Positions 7,532-18,361 are shown, counted from the first letter of the stretch. The stretch is DNA of 64,000 nucleotides from Ensifer sp. USDA 6670 (GCA_000421085.1 ATWE01000012.1:124001-188000), one strand, 5' to 3'. Made by a program: numbers and translations. Notes: generated by a model not told the origin, from the letters alone.

Positions 7532-9652
7532 TCAAACGACCTGCCGCATTGTTTCCAGGAAGTCGTGCGCATCGAACTGATCCTTCCTCAGATAGGCGTT
7601 TGCGCCTGCACGCAGTCCTTTCACCTTGTCCTCCAGGGATTCCCGTCCGGTGACGAGTACGACGGGCGTGCCGGTAAAGCGGTCCGACTGGCGAATGGCC
7701 CGGGTGAGCTCGAAGCCATTCATGGACGGCATGTCGACGTCGGCTACGACCACGTCGGCTCCGTGGTCGCGAAGCTGCTTCAACGCTTCCGTGCCGTCGG
7801 TCGCCATCGTCACATCGTATCCTGCGCCTTCCAGTATGAGCTTCACCAATGTTCGCACATATTTCGAATCGTCGACGACGAGGACCTTCCGACGAGCGGC
7901 AGCAACGGTCCGGCGCGCGACGTTGTTGCTATGCCGCACCTCCGCTGCAGCTTCGGCGAGAACCGCGACGTTCAGGAGGAGGGCGATGCGGCCGTCGGGG
8001 AGCACCATGCCACCGCTGTAACGCCGGACATTCGCCAGGCGCGGACCGAGCGATCGTGTGAGCAGTTCCTGTTCCCCGGTGATTTCGTCGACGAGGACCG
8101 CCGTCGGCCCGCCCGGCGAGTCGACGACGACTGCCGGGGTGGTTTCGCTCGCATCGCTGCGGTTCGGCTGGAGGCGGAGCCAATGCGAAAGATCCACGAA
8201 GGGCATCGGGCCGGCGGGGGTGCCGACGAAACTCCTGCCTTCTGTCAGCGTGAAGTCCCGGCGGTCGATCCGGATCACGCGCTGGACGGACGCGGTGTCG
8301 ATCGTGAACACATGTCCTCCCGCGAGAACTTCCAGGACGCGAACCGTTGCAAGGGTCAGAGGCAGGGTGAGGGTGAAGACAGCGCCGCCGGTTGGTACCT
8401 GCGATACGTCGACCGCGCCGCGCAGCCTTTCCACATTGCTTTTGACGATGTCGAGACCTATTCCGCGCCCTGAGAGGCTCGTGACGGTGGCCGACGTGGA
8501 GACGCCCGGCTCGAAGACACGCCGCAGGATATCCGCTTCGGCCTGCTTGCCGTGTGTGCTTTCGCCCGTCGCGGCACTCAGCAAAGTCAAATTCAGGCCA
8601 CGGCCGTCGTCTTCGACACGAACCTCCATCCGGTTTCCCCGCATCGCGGCCGAAACCAGGATTCTGCCCTTTTCCGGCCGCCCTGCCGCCAAACGCTCCT
8701 CCGGCGTCTGGATTCCGTGCGCAACCGCATTGCGGACGAGGTGGCGAAGCGAATCCTGCAGCGCTGATACAATGGAGCGATCAACCTCGATCTCTCCGCC
8801 CCTGATCTCCAGTTCTGCGCGTTTGCCCGATGCCGCCGCCACGTCCCGGACGATGCGGCCAAGGCCCTTGCAGGCCTCTGCAAAGGGCTGCGTGCGCGCA
8901 AGTCTGATCTCCTCGTCAAGTGCGGTCACGGCACTTTGCATCAGGCGGACATCCTGGCGGAGGAATGCCGCGAGCTGACGCAGGCCGCCTTCGACACTCG
9001 CCACCTGCCCGGTGGGATCAGTCGGTGCGCGCATTTTTCTTGCTTCCTCGCGCAGCGAAGAGGCCTGCTCGGCATGACGCCGCATGACGGCATTGAAGGT
9101 CAGCATTTCACCGCTCCTGTAAAGGAGCGCATCCAGACGCGCGGCGGAGACGCGCATGGACCCGTCGGTGTCGGTTGCGCGAATTGCGATCTCCGGCTCT
9201 GCCACGGCCGGACTGTGCTGCACCTCCTCTGAGCCGTCATCGGAGCCTGCCGCTGCGACGAATTTCAGCTTTTCGACCACGTCCTCGCCGTGCGCGGGGG
9301 AAGGTATCTCGCCGCTCTCGAGCAGTTTGGCCGCCTCCGTGATCGCGTCCGCAGCCGACAGCAGCAGGTCCAGCCTCGGTTTTTCGAGAACAAGCCTTTC
9401 ATTCGCAGCGATCGAGAGAATTTCCTCCATCCAGTGACAAATCGTTTCCACGCCGCGCACCTGAAGCAGGCCGGCGGCACCCTTGAGGCTATGCGCCACT
9501 CTTAGAAGCTCTTCCTGCAGATGCCGTTTCCGATCTGCGTCGCCGGAGGCCTCGATAGCCAGCACGGCGTTTTCCATCTCCGACGCGCGTTCCCGCACCT
9601 CCTGAGTGAACATGTTCAGCAAGCCAGGGTCGAGTTCTTCAGGTGTTATCAT
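7532..9652 (-). CDS. cheA: CheA hybrid histidine kinase with C-terminal receiver
   Basis: A 706-aa chemosensory kinase. It has an HPt domain (1-110) with the phospho-accepting H54 in [10 protein letters not shown], and a dimerisation/ATPase region with N-box [12 protein letters not shown]1 VEDDGRG and G2 [11 protein letters not shown] CheW-like domain follows (about 410-555). The C-terminal receiver (about 585-706) has VVDDSKY, phospho-Asp in ADVDMP and a conserved Lys near the end. A CheA carrying its own receiver is usual in non-flagellar chemosensory systems, where the receiver acts as phosphate sink or output. The start overlaps the end of the MCP gene by 14 bases. No separate cheY lies in the cluster. 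Confidence 0.93.
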   Translation of the reverse strand: MITPEELDPGLLNMFTQEVRERASEMENAVLAIEASGDADRKRHLQEELLRVAHSLKGAAGLLQVRGVETICHWMEEILSIAANERLVLEKPRLDLLLSAADAITEAAKLLESGEIPSPAHGEDVVEKLKFVAAAGSDDGSEEVQHSPAVAEPEIAIRATDTDGSMRVSAARLDALLYRSGEMLTFNAVMRRHAEQASSLREEARKMRAPTDPTGQVASVEGGLRQLAAFLRQDVRLMQSAVTALDEEIRLARTQPFAEACKGLGRIVRDVAAASGKRAELEIRGGEIEVDRSIVSALQDSLRHLVRNAVAHGIQTPEERLAAGRPEKGRILVSAAMRGNRMEVRVEDDGRGLNLTLLSAATGESTHGKQAEADILRRVFEPGVSTSATVTSLSGRGIGLDIVKSNVERLRGAVDVSQVPTGGAVFTLTLPLTLATVRVLEVLAGGHVFTIDTASVQRVIRIDRRDFTLTEGRSFVGTPAGPMPFVDLSHWLRLQPNRSDASETTPAVVVDSPGGPTAVLVDEITGEQELLTRSLGPRLANVRRYSGGMVLPDGRIALLLNVAVLAEAAAEVRHSNNVARRTVAAARRKVLVVDDSKYVRTLVKLILEGAGYDVTMATDGTEALKQLRDHGADVVVADVDMPSMNGFELTRAIRQSDRFTGTPVVLVTGRESLEDKVKGLRAGANAYLRKDQFDAHDFLETMRQVV

Positions 9653-11279
9653 GTTCGTTGCCGTGGTCGGTGAGCATTTCCTTCAGCCTCGAGCCGAGTT
9701 CGTTCAGATCCTTCGCGGCCTCCTCGGCCTGCCGTATCGCCGAGAGGTTCTGGCTGCTGGTCTGTTCGATGTAATGCATCGCTTCGTGAATCTGCTTCAT
9801 GCCGGCGCGTTGCTGACCCGCCGAGGCGGCGATTTGAGCGACCGATCGCGCAGAATCGGCGACGATCGCCTCCAGTTGCCGGATGGTTTCACCCGCTTCG
9901 CTGACCGTCTCGAGCGCACGGCTGACGCTCTTGGATCCATCCTCTGCGCCGATGACCGCGGAGTTTGTCGATTTCTGGATTTCCATGAGGATGCGGCGGA
10001 CCCTGGTGGTCGCAGACTTCGACTGGTCGGCAAGCGTCCGAATCTCGCTGGCGACGACATTGAAGCCCCTGCCGTGTTCGCCGGCACGCGATGCCTCGAT
10101 CGCAGCATTCAGTGCCAGGAGGTTCGTCTGGTCGGCGATCTCGGCAACGACCGAGACGATTTCGCCGATTTCGAGGCTGTTTTCCGCAAGCGACAGGATA
10201 TCCGCAGCGATCGTTTCCGTGCGCGCGCTGACGGCATTCATCACCTGCACCGTGTCGTCGAGCGCTCGGCGGCCCTCGTTGCTGATCTTGACGGCGTTGT
10301 CGTAGGAGGCGGCAACGTGCTGTGCGCGCTGCGCTGCCTGTTCTGACGTCTGCAAGACCTCGTCGACGCTCGTGACCGTCTGGGCAACGGCCGAGGACTG
10401 CTCGCGCATGCCTTCGACCTGTTGCGTGGTGCCGGCGAGAATCTCGGCCGCGGACGATGAGAGGTGTTGCGCCGTTTCGGAAATCGTGGCGAGCAAAGCC
10501 TCGAGCCTCTCCCTGCTGCCCCGCTCGTTGTCGATCATGCCTGCAAGCCTTCCGGTCATCGCATTGAACGAGGCGCCGAGAACCGCGAGCTCGTCGCTGC
10601 CATCCACGGATGCCTTCTGCGCCAGGTCACCGGCGCTGACCTTTTCGGCGAGCACCGCGAGCGCGCGCGTGCGGCGGGCCAGACGACGCCCGACCCTAAG
10701 CACATGAAGGAGCAGCAGAAGGGCGAGAGCCGAAAAACCCAATTGCAGCAATTGGGACCGCTGGAGCCGGGTCTCTCCCGCCTGTTCGATCCGACTGATC
10801 AATCCGTCCAGGCGCGCCGCAAACGCTCTGATCTCCGGGTCCAGCTCGTCCAGTGCGCCGCGACTGAGCGGTGCGCTGGCCAAAGCGGTTTCCAGGACGG
10901 GCCTGACTTCATCCCGCCATTGCTGGCGGGCTTGTTCAAGCTGCGTGAGAGCAGCCGGATCGTTCGCTGCCGCCAGTCCGATCCCTTCTTCGCTATTCGC
11001 CAGACTTGCAAGAAGCCGCTCATTGCGGGCCATCAACCGGCGCAGTTCGTCGGCAGCAGCGGCCCGAGCCGGACCCTCCGCTCGTTCCAGGTGACTGGCC
11101 GTGTAGATCATCTGGTAGGCGAGCCGTTGCTTGCCGAGCGAGGACGTCGCCGCAAGATCGGCCCGCACGCGTTCCAGAGCAACGAAGCTGAACCCGACGA
11201 GCAGCGCCGATGCTGCCACGAATAGGAGCATTGCCAACCCCAATGCGCCATAGAGGCTATTCGCTGGTCGGGGACTCAT
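9639..11279 (-). CDS. mcp: methyl-accepting chemotaxis protein
   Basis: A 546-aa membrane chemoreceptor. TM1 is at about residues 8-34. A periplasmic helical region follows, with [21 protein letters not shown], a pattern resembling the PilJ/nitrate-type sensor helices. TM2 is near residue 190, followed by a HAMP domain. The signalling domain has the hairpin tip [27 protein letters not shown]. No C-terminal CheR/CheB docking pentapeptide is seen (it ends EHDNT). The ATG at 11279 was chosen because longer starts run into cheW; it still overlaps cheW by 23 bases and cheA by 14. It signals to the CheW and CheA encoded on either side. Confidence 0.93.
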   Translation of the reverse strand: MSPRPANSLYGALGLAMLLFVAASALLVGFSFVALERVRADLAATSSLGKQRLAYQMIYTASHLERAEGPARAAAADELRRLMARNERLLASLANSEEGIGLAAANDPAALTQLEQARQQWRDEVRPVLETALASAPLSRGALDELDPEIRAFAARLDGLISRIEQAGETRLQRSQLLQLGFSALALLLLLHVLRVGRRLARRTRALAVLAEKVSAGDLAQKASVDGSDELAVLGASFNAMTGRLAGMIDNERGSRERLEALLATISETAQHLSSSAAEILAGTTQQVEGMREQSSAVAQTVTSVDEVLQTSEQAAQRAQHVAASYDNAVKISNEGRRALDDTVQVMNAVSARTETIAADILSLAENSLEIGEIVSVVAEIADQTNLLALNAAIEASRAGEHGRGFNVVASEIRTLADQSKSATTRVRRILMEIQKSTNSAVIGAEDGSKSVSRALETVSEAGETIRQLEAIVADSARSVAQIAASAGQQRAGMKQIHEAMHYIEQTSSQNLSAIRQAEEAAKDLNELGSRLKEMLTDHGNEHDNT

Positions 11280-11931
11280 GGAACTCGGTCCTTTCCGTCT
11301 CGTCGCCGGCGGTGATCTTCTCGTCATCAAGAAAGAAGCGGCGGTCGTCCAAAAGGAGGCGGCCGTCGAGAATGACTGTCCCGGATCTCGTCGTCGCCCG
11401 GTGCCATGGCGTGGCTGAAACTGGAGCGCCCTCCGCTGCGCCGATCTCGTCCGGGGAGAGCGCCAGGATTTCCGGGGCTGCTTCGGAAAGTATCAGGAAT
11501 TCGGGCCGCTCGTGTCCGCACACGATCGCCCAGTCATTTGCGATGCCGGCCGCCCGCGGGAGTCCGACCGGTCCGCGCAGATCGAAGACGGGAAGCAGCT
11601 GACCGCGCAGGTCGTAGACGCCACAGGCATGCGGGGGCATTCCGGGGAGCGGGCTGACGCGTGCCCGCGAAACGATTTCGCAAACGTAGCGGATCTCCAA
11701 GGCAAGCTGGCGGCCGGCCAGGACGAAGGTCACGAGACCGACGGTCTGTTCTTCGTTTTGCCCGGCGGGTACCTCAACCGCCGCGCGGGGCGATCGTTGC
11801 TCGTATTGCGCTTCGCAATCCTGTTGCGCCGCTTCCAGAAGCGCTTCCGTCTGTTCTATCGCTGCTGCCATACGGTTTCTGACGACGGTCCAGTCGAGCG
11901 AACGGGCGGCGGGGCGGGAAGGTGTGTTCAT
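11257..11931 (-). CDS. cheW: CheW-domain coupling protein
   Basis: A 224-aa protein with an N-terminal helical extension (1-60) and a CheW fold from about residue 63 ([25 protein letters not shown], then [24 protein letters not shown]). Single-domain CheW proteins are usually ~150-170 aa, so the extension and a ~30-aa acidic tail are extra. It links the membrane receptor to CheA. The ATG overlaps the cheR stop by four bases (ATGA on the minus strand), and its 3' end overlaps the MCP gene by 23 bases, so the operon is tightly coupled. Confidence 0.88.
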   Translation of the reverse strand: MNTPSRPAARSLDWTVVRNRMAAAIEQTEALLEAAQQDCEAQYEQRSPRAAVEVPAGQNEEQTVGLVTFVLAGRQLALEIRYVCEIVSRARVSPLPGMPPHACGVYDLRGQLLPVFDLRGPVGLPRAAGIANDWAIVCGHERPEFLILSEAAPEILALSPDEIGAAEGAPVSATPWHRATTRSGTVILDGRLLLDDRRFFLDDEKITAGDETERTEFHESPTSE

Positions 11932-13382
11932 CCGGCTTCGCTCCCGAGATGTCCGCGGATCGAGGCGATCTCTCGCCGTGCGCGCTGCGCCAGATGTCCG
12001 GCGGTCGCCTCGCGCATCAACTCAACGTGTTCGCGCGGCGAACGAGAGAGGCAGGACGAGAGCGCATTTTCAAGCGCGCGCAGGGCCGCCTGCGGATCGC
12101 TGTCCTTGAGGCAGACACCGAGGAAGAACTGTGCAGCCGCCAGCTTGCCGTCGAGATAGGCCACCCGCCGGAGTGCCGCCGTCGCCGCTTCGGTCTCGCC
12201 GCTGGCCATCCGGGAGAGGCCTTCAAGGAAGTGCAGTTCCGCGGATAGCGGATGCTTTTCGATCGCCTGGGCGGCAAGGCGCGCGGCCTCCCGGGCCTCG
12301 CCAAGCTCGAAACGCGATCGGATTTGCCGGGCAATGGCCTCGGCGGCATCGTCCCCGGTCGTTTTTTGCGTGGGTACGACGCGAGCCCGGGCGAGCGGAA
12401 CGCCCGCGGCTGGTTTGCCGGCTTGGCGTTGAACAGGAGCGACCCGCGCCGTGGAGCTCTTACGTGTGTCCGGAGCCATGATGCGACGATAGACAACGCC
12501 CGCGGACGTGATCGACGTCTCGAAGGGGGCGTATTTCCACAGTGGCGGGTCGGTCGGGGCCGTCAGCAGCCAGCCGCCATTGGAAAGACAGGTCTGAAGC
12601 TGACGGGCGATGCGGCGAACCGCGTGCGCTTCGAAATAGACGAGCACGTTGCGGCAAAGGATCAAATCGAAGTCGGCGAATCGCTTTTGCGGATCCGGAA
12701 GCGCATCGGTGCCGAGGTTCAGATGAGCGAAGTCGACCTGCCGGCGCAATCGCTCGTTCAGTCGGAAACGCCCCTCGCACGAAGTGAAATAACGTTGCCT
12801 CAGCCTCGGGCCCGTATTCCTCAAGGCCCATTCGCCGTATTCGGCAGCCTTGGCCGTGGCGAGCGCCTTTCTCGAAATGTCGGCTGCATCGATTCTGACA
12901 TCGTCCAGGAGGCCGTCCTCTTCGCAGAGAATGGCAAGGGAATACGGTTCCTCACCCGTCGCGCAGCCGAGGCTCCAGAACCGCAGAGGAGGCCCGTCGG
13001 ACCGCCGTCGCAGCAGTTCCGGGAGAATGGTGTGCCTTATCAGTTCGAATTGCTCGGGTCCCCGGAAGAAATGCGTCTCGGCGACCGTAACCGCGGAGAT
13101 CACGTCGTCTGTCAAATTCTCGTCCGATCCCAGCCGCTCGAGAAGCGAGCGACCCTCGCCAATGCCGCGCCGCGCCATGACCCGCTCTATCGCGGTCGCG
13201 ACGGCTTTTTTCCGGGATGCCGAGAAGCTCAGGCCGACCTTGCCTGCAACCTGTTCGGCAAGCTCCAACGACTGGCCGCGCCTTGTCACCGGACACCTCG
13301 TTGCTCGTTTGCCGGGCAGGCGCGAAGCGGCGTCTGGATGAAACTCTCTTTCGAAACTGGCTTGCGCATTTTCGTTCCACAT
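11928..13382 (-). CDS. cheR: CheR-type chemoreceptor methyltransferase with C-terminal TPR region
   Basis: A 484-aa protein. Residues about 38-300 form a CheR methyltransferase: an N-terminal helical part, then the SAM-binding motif FWSLGCATGEEPYSLAI and the LILCRNVLVYF segment. It transfers methyl groups from S-adenosylmethionine to receptor glutamates. The C-terminal ~130 residues are alpha-helical, Ala/Leu-rich and TPR-like (LHFLEGLSRMASGETEAATAALRRVAYLD), as in CheR2-type proteins of alternative chemosensory systems. It is first in the minus-strand operon. The N-terminal ~30 residues are poorly conserved-looking, so a later GTG start is possible. Confidence 0.9.
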   Translation of the reverse strand: MWNENAQASFEREFHPDAASRLPGKRATRCPVTRRGQSLELAEQVAGKVGLSFSASRKKAVATAIERVMARRGIGEGRSLLERLGSDENLTDDVISAVTVAETHFFRGPEQFELIRHTILPELLRRRSDGPPLRFWSLGCATGEEPYSLAILCEEDGLLDDVRIDAADISRKALATAKAAEYGEWALRNTGPRLRQRYFTSCEGRFRLNERLRRQVDFAHLNLGTDALPDPQKRFADFDLILCRNVLVYFEAHAVRRIARQLQTCLSNGGWLLTAPTDPPLWKYAPFETSITSAGVVYRRIMAPDTRKSSTARVAPVQRQAGKPAAGVPLARARVVPTQKTTGDDAAEAIARQIRSRFELGEAREAARLAAQAIEKHPLSAELHFLEGLSRMASGETEAATAALRRVAYLDGKLAAAQFFLGVCLKDSDPQAALRALENALSSCLSRSPREHVELMREATAGHLAQRARREIASIRGHLGSEAG

Positions 13383-13469
13383 ACATTTTCTTCTGTCGTG
13401 ACTACGTCCTGGCGTGAGTTTGCGCTATTCGTCCGGATGGCCTAGAGGGCGGCCTATCCGACCGGACTA

Positions 13470-14150
13470 TTATGGATTTTCTGTCATCGGTAAGAGGCGC
13501 GCTCCGGCCGCAGCCGCCTCCTGGCGGTTCCTGACCCGCAGGCTTCGGAATAGTGCTGCCATGTGGATCTTCACGGTGCCTTCGCCGAGTTTCAGCTTGC
13601 GGGCGATTTCCTTGTTCGAGAACCCCTGTACAAGGAGTTGCAAGACTTCGCGCTGCCTCGGCGTGAGGAATTCTATGGTACGGTGGCGCTCGTTCCGGTC
13701 TCCCCCGGCAGGCGCGGGCGTCTCTGCTTCGGCAGGGGAGGCGCGGCCTGCAATGGAGGGAGGGACATAGACAGATCCGTTGAGAATGGCGCGAACCGCT
13801 TCGGCGAGGTCAGTGGCGCCAAGGCCCTTGGGGACGTAACCGTTTATGCCTGCCGTCAGGGCGGAGAGGATATCCGATCGACGCGACGATGCCGAAACGA
13901 CCGCGACCTTCAAATCCGGATGGACGTCGCGCACGGCAGCAAGGCTGGCGACACTTTGCATGCCTGGCATCGCTAGATCGAACAATGCCAGTGAGACGTC
14001 TTCGCGCTCGGAAAGCCTTTCGATCGCCTCGTCGAGTGACCCAGTCTCGATGATCTCGGTAAAGCGCAATTTGCTCTTCAAAATGAAGCCAAGCGCAATC
14101 CTGAAAAATTCATCGTCATCGGCAATAAGTGCGACGCCTGAGGCATTCAT
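13470..14150 (-). CDS. LuxR/NarL-family response regulator
   Basis: A 226-aa two-domain regulator. The receiver (1-125) has the acidic pocket ADDDE (D11-D13), phospho-acceptor D58 in FDLAMPG and the conserved Lys in YVPKG. The DNA-binding domain (155-220) is of LuxR type: LTPRQREVLQLLVQGFSNKEIARKLKLGEGTVKIHM split over two helices. The ATG at 14150 was chosen because GGGGA lies nine bases upstream and residues before it match nothing. It sits between cheR and the PAS-GGDEF-EAL gene and is the only stand-alone receiver in this cluster, so it is a candidate output of the hybrid CheA, though that is inference. Confidence 0.9.
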   Translation of the reverse strand: MNASGVALIADDDEFFRIALGFILKSKLRFTEIIETGSLDEAIERLSEREDVSLALFDLAMPGMQSVASLAAVRDVHPDLKVAVVSASSRRSDILSALTAGINGYVPKGLGATDLAEAVRAILNGSVYVPPSIAGRASPAEAETPAPAGGDRNERHRTIEFLTPRQREVLQLLVQGFSNKEIARKLKLGEGTVKIHMAALFRSLRVRNRQEAAAAGARLLPMTENP

Positions 14151-14338
14151 TACGGTATCCCCGCTCGCTGGCTCACGCCAAGGGCTTCCGAACCCGGCTC
14201 GACTTGCAACTAACGATCGTCTCGGCGAATGAGTTCCCGTCATTTCGATCAATGAGCGGTAGTAATTGGATTGTGCCACACACGCCGCGCGACGTGTAGG
14301 GCTAATTCCTGCCCTGCGTGGGACCTGCGGCAATCGGG

Positions 14339-17300
14339 TTAGAGGGAGCCGGCTGCGATCAGCTTGGAGATTTCGGCGGCGGGCAGGGGACGCGAAAAGA
14401 GGTAACCCTGCACCTCATTGAAGCCTTCCGAATTCACCACCGCCAGCTGATCCTCCGTTTCGACGCCCTCGACCGTTGTCGTCATGCCAAGGCTCTGCCC
14501 AAGGCCGGCGACGGCCTTGACGATCGCGAGCGACTCCTTGCCGTGCGGCAGGTCCCGGACGAAGGCCTGATCGACCTTTATCTTGTCGAATGGAAAGCTG
14601 CGCAGGTACCCAAGCGACGAATAACCCGTTCCGAAATCGTCCATCGCGATCTTGACGCCGAGCCTTCGCAAGTCCTGCAGCAGCTCGAGATTATGCTCGC
14701 TCTCGTCCAGAAGAACCGTCTCCGTGATCTCCAGTTGCAGACGAGCGGGATCGAGGCGGGTGGCGGAAAGGGCGTTGGCGACGGCCCTCACCAGGTTACG
14801 ATGCCTGAACTGGACAGGGGAGAGGTTTACGGCGACGCTCACATGTTCCGGCCAGCGCGCGGCTTGTCTGCACGCCTCACCCAAAATCCATTCGCCGATC
14901 GGAACGATCAAGCCGGTTTCTTCGGCAATCGGAATGAATTCGGAGGGTGCGATCATTCCACGCTGAGGATGCCGCCATCGCAACAACGCCTCGCAGCAAC
15001 TCACGCACCGCGATTCCAAGCTCACCAGCGGCTGATAGTGCAGCTCGAACTCTCCCTTCGCCAGCGCGTCCCGCATTGTGACCTTCATCTGTTGGTGAGC
15101 TTGCAGCTGCGCATGCATCGCCAGGTCGAAGAGCTTGTAGGTGCCGCGGCCGCTGGATTTCGCGCTGTAGAGCGCGATGTCGGCCGCCTTGATGAGCTCA
15201 TCTGCAGAGGTTCCGTCTTCCGGCGCAAAGGCAATTCCGATGCTGGTCCCGACGGTTGCGGCGGCACCCTCGATGCTGAAGGGTTCGGAAAGAGTATCGA
15301 TCAGCCGCTGTGCGAGGCGGTATGCTTCGTCACGGGACTTCGTCAGAGGCTGTATTATGGCGAATTCGTCACCCCCAAGCCGCGCGACGGTTTCCGTGGC
15401 CCTGACTGACTGGATCAGTCTTTGAGAAACCTGGCGCAGTAAAGCGTCGCCGGCAGGATGGCCAAGCGTGTCGTTGACGGCCTTGAAGCCGTCAAGGTCC
15501 AAGCACAGCACTGCCATGCGCGCGTGACTGCTCTCGTTCAGCGCTTGCTCGAAGCATTCGCGGAAGAACATCCGGTTCGCGAGGCCCGTAAGCATGTCGT
15601 GCCTGGCCATATGCGCCATCTGCCTTTGGGCCAGCAGCGTGTCCTCTTCCGCGCGACGCCGCTCGGTTATGTCTCGGAAGAAAATGGAAATGCCGTCTTG
15701 CGTGGGGGACGCGTTCGCTTCGACCCACCGGCCGAGCGACGACAAATGGTCCTCGAAAAAGGATCGGACCCGTCGGTCCATCACTTCTCGGCAATGCTTG
15801 GCGAAGCTCCCTTTTTCCTCTTCGGGGAAGAGCTTCCAGAACACTCTTCCGAGGGCCTCGTCTCCGACCTGCAGGAGCTTCCTGGCATTCTCGTTGAGGT
15901 AGCGCACGCGCCAGTCGGCGTCGAGCAGCATGACGCTATCCATGGTGCTCTCGAGAACCGAAGAAAGTTGCTCGGCAGCCGCTTCGGCGTGCCTTTGCGC
16001 ACGACCGATTTCGTCGCTTGCCCGCTTCGCATCGGTAATGTCGCGCCAGATGGACAGGATTCTGAACGGTTTTCCTCGATCGTCTGTGATCGGGGCCGAG
16101 ATCACGTCCATGCATCTTTCTTCACCGCCGGCATCCCGAACGGAAATCTCGAAACGCGCTGTCTTGCCGCGTCTGACGCTTTCCCAGGCCGCCTCGACCT
16201 TGCCGGCGTCGGAAGCTCGCCCGATGGAGTCCCATGTCTGCCCCGTCACCGGCGCGCCTTCATTCAGCCCGAAGATGCGCCGGCCGGCCTCGTTCATGAG
16301 CAGCGGTCGCCCTTCCATGTCGAGCACGCGCACACAGTCGGGGCTGCTGTCGAAAATGCTTCGGATAAACGCCTGAGCTTCCTGTTGAGCTACCTCCGCG
16401 GCCCGCCGTTCCGAGATGTCGAGAACGGACCCAACATATCCAAGGAAAGTTCCGCCGGCGGAGAAGCGCGGTTGCCCGACATCGATGACCCACGCCCAGC
16501 TTCCGTCGGCTCGTCGCAACCGGTACTCGCTGCGCACCGGTTCCTTGCCGGCTGTCGCCCTGAAAAATGTTTCCTGGACTGCCTGCCGATCATCGGGATG
16601 GATGACGTCGACCCAACCGAAACCGAGCGCCTCAGCCTCTGTTTGCCCCGTCGTTTCCAACCACAAGCGATTGAAGAAGCTCGTGTCGCCTGTGGGATCG
16701 GCGACCCAGATCATCACGGGGGCGTTGTCAGCGATGGCTCGAAAACGGGCTTCGCTTTCGCGCAGGTCGTCGGCGGCGCGCCGCCTTTCGTCGACGTCCT
16801 CCAAGACGCCGTACCAGCGCACGATCTTTCCCCCCGCGTCTCGCTTTGCGGCTGCGCGAGCGCGGAACCAGCGATAATCGCCGGTCTTGGTCAAAATCCT
16901 GTATTCGCGGTCGAAAGGAGTGCCGCTTGCGAGGGAACGGCGCCATTCTTCCTGCAAGGCGTCCGCGTCCTGCGGATGAACGGCTTTGGCCCATCCGCTG
17001 CCGAGCGTTTCTCTTTCGCTCAGTCCGGTCAGTTCGCTCCATCGCGGACCGACCTCCAGCACCTCTCCCGCCGTGTCTGCGGTCCAGGGAACTTGCGGGT
17101 GGAGGTCAACCAGAGAACGATAGTGCTCTTCGCTCGCTCTGAGCGTCTCTTCGGTCCTGCGCAGGTCGGTGATATCCACGATCGTCACGACCACGAACTT
17201 CTCCTGCGTCGAACCGGCGGGAATGCTCACGCACCGTTTTTTCGTCAGGAGCGTACGCTGTGTCCCATCTGCCGTCGTGATTTGCTCCTCGAGCTCGTGG

Positions 17301-17554
17301 CCTTGGCCTGTCGAAAGAACGACCCTGTCGAGCGAGACGATCCTGTCGGCCTGTTCTCCCGGCAGTATGTCGTGGTCGGTCCGTCCGATGAGATTGTTTC
17401 GGTCTTTGCCCAGAAGCTCGCATGCGGCGTCGTTGATGAAGACGAACCGCGACGCATCGTCCTTGACAATCACCGGTTCGGCGACGCCATCCATAAGGTG
17501 CTGGAAGAGATCACTAGACCTATGAGAAGGCGGTTCGAGCGTCGGCGCGTTCAT
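14339..17554 (-). CDS. multi-PAS GGDEF-EAL cyclic-di-GMP enzyme
   Basis: A 1071-aa protein with no transmembrane segment. About five PAS domains fill residues ~10-630, several followed by PAC-like motifs. Then comes a GGDEF domain with intact ARLGGDEFAII and an EAL domain with EALLRWRHP, LEITETVL and DDFGTGYSSL. Both active sites look intact, so it could make or break c-di-GMP, probably switched by a PAS-sensed signal. The inhibitory I-site expected five residues before GGDEF reads RATE instead of RxxD. The ATG at 17554 is preferred to an upstream TTG at 17614. c-di-GMP is a plausible link between this chemosensory cluster and the neighbouring pili. Confidence 0.92.
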   Translation of the reverse strand: MNAPTLEPPSHRSSDLFQHLMDGVAEPVIVKDDASRFVFINDAACELLGKDRNNLIGRTDHDILPGEQADRIVSLDRVVLSTGQGHELEEQITTADGTQRTLLTKKRCVSIPAGSTQEKFVVVTIVDITDLRRTEETLRASEEHYRSLVDLHPQVPWTADTAGEVLEVGPRWSELTGLSERETLGSGWAKAVHPQDADALQEEWRRSLASGTPFDREYRILTKTGDYRWFRARAAAKRDAGGKIVRWYGVLEDVDERRRAADDLRESEARFRAIADNAPVMIWVADPTGDTSFFNRLWLETTGQTEAEALGFGWVDVIHPDDRQAVQETFFRATAGKEPVRSEYRLRRADGSWAWVIDVGQPRFSAGGTFLGYVGSVLDISERRAAEVAQQEAQAFIRSIFDSSPDCVRVLDMEGRPLLMNEAGRRIFGLNEGAPVTGQTWDSIGRASDAGKVEAAWESVRRGKTARFEISVRDAGGEERCMDVISAPITDDRGKPFRILSIWRDITDAKRASDEIGRAQRHAEAAAEQLSSVLESTMDSVMLLDADWRVRYLNENARKLLQVGDEALGRVFWKLFPEEEKGSFAKHCREVMDRRVRSFFEDHLSSLGRWVEANASPTQDGISIFFRDITERRRAEEDTLLAQRQMAHMARHDMLTGLANRMFFRECFEQALNESSHARMAVLCLDLDGFKAVNDTLGHPAGDALLRQVSQRLIQSVRATETVARLGGDEFAIIQPLTKSRDEAYRLAQRLIDTLSEPFSIEGAAATVGTSIGIAFAPEDGTSADELIKAADIALYSAKSSGRGTYKLFDLAMHAQLQAHQQMKVTMRDALAKGEFELHYQPLVSLESRCVSCCEALLRWRHPQRGMIAPSEFIPIAEETGLIVPIGEWILGEACRQAARWPEHVSVAVNLSPVQFRHRNLVRAVANALSATRLDPARLQLEITETVLLDESEHNLELLQDLRRLGVKIAMDDFGTGYSSLGYLRSFPFDKIKVDQAFVRDLPHGKESLAIVKAVAGLGQSLGMTTTVEGVETEDQLAVVNSEGFNEVQGYLFSRPLPAAEISKLIAAGSL

Positions 17555-17689
17555 GACACGGCACTCAGTGAGGCGCGGTATCGCATTGGAAGAAAGCCCC
17601 GCTAGGTTGTGCAACCTGGCTCAACGGAGCGCGACCACAAATTGTTCCCGGAGAAAATACAGCCTCTACTGCTTCAGGGATACACGCGC

Positions 17690-18361
17690 TTAGGCCGCCT
17701 CGAGCCGGCTGAACCGAACCGGGATAAGTTGCCGCGCTGCGAATTGCCCGGCCGCATCCTTGTCGATGACAGTCAGCACCTGTTCTTCCGCGCCCATAGG
17801 AAGAACAAGACGGCCCAGTGGCTTGAGCTGTTCGAGCAAAGCCGGCGGCGGCTCCTCGGCCGCCGCCGTGACGAGGATCTTGTCGAACGGCGCGCGCTCG
17901 GGCCAGCCGCGAGAACCGTCGCCGATGCGAATGCCGACATTCGACATGCCGAGGCCGTGCAGGAGAGCTTCAGCATGGTTTGCGAATTCCTCGATGATCT
18001 CGACGCTCCAAACTTGCCCAGCGAGTTGCGCCAGGATCGCGGTTTGGTAGCCCAGGCCGGTGCCGATCTCGAGCACGGCCTCATGGGGTTGGGGAGCAAG
18101 GAGGTCGGTCATGAGAGCGACCATGAAGGGCTGCGACACCGTTTTGTCGAAGCCGATCGGAAGTGGCATGTCCTGGTAGGCAAAGGGCGCGGCCGCGGCC
18201 GGCACGAAGAGATGCCGGGGCACCCGAAGCATCGCTGCCATCACCCGTTCATCGAGCGCCGCCTTGCCGAGTTCTTCTCTTGCAAGGTCGGCATAGATTG
18301 CCACAACCTCGACCATGTGCCTGCGCAGAACCGCGAGATGCTCTTCGTTCATTGGCTTCAT
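17690..18361 (-). CDS. pcm: protein-L-isoaspartate O-methyltransferase
   Basis: A 223-aa protein close to the usual PIMT length (~210 aa). It has the family motifs VMAAMLRVPRHLFVP and MPLPIGFDKTVSQPFMVA, and the SAM-binding loop VLEIGTGLGYQTAILAQL followed by VWSVEIIEEF. It repairs isoaspartyl damage in aged proteins in the cytoplasm using S-adenosylmethionine. An in-frame ATG at 18352 is an alternative start. It is divergent from the nuo operon and has no obvious partner; its role near a secondary complex I is not evident from the sequence. Confidence 0.93.
   Translation of the reverse strand: MKPMNEEHLAVLRRHMVEVVAIYADLAREELGKAALDERVMAAMLRVPRHLFVPAAAAPFAYQDMPLPIGFDKTVSQPFMVALMTDLLAPQPHEAVLEIGTGLGYQTAILAQLAGQVWSVEIIEEFANHAEALLHGLGMSNVGIRIGDGSRGWPERAPFDKILVTAAAEEPPPALLEQLKPLGRLVLPMGAEEQVLTVIDKDAAGQFAARQLIPVRFSRLEAA

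Noticed and set aside
15458-17605. 715-codon open frame on the plus strand
   Set aside because: Antisense to the PAS-GGDEF-EAL gene, whose motifs are clear; composition and lack of motifs mark a shadow.
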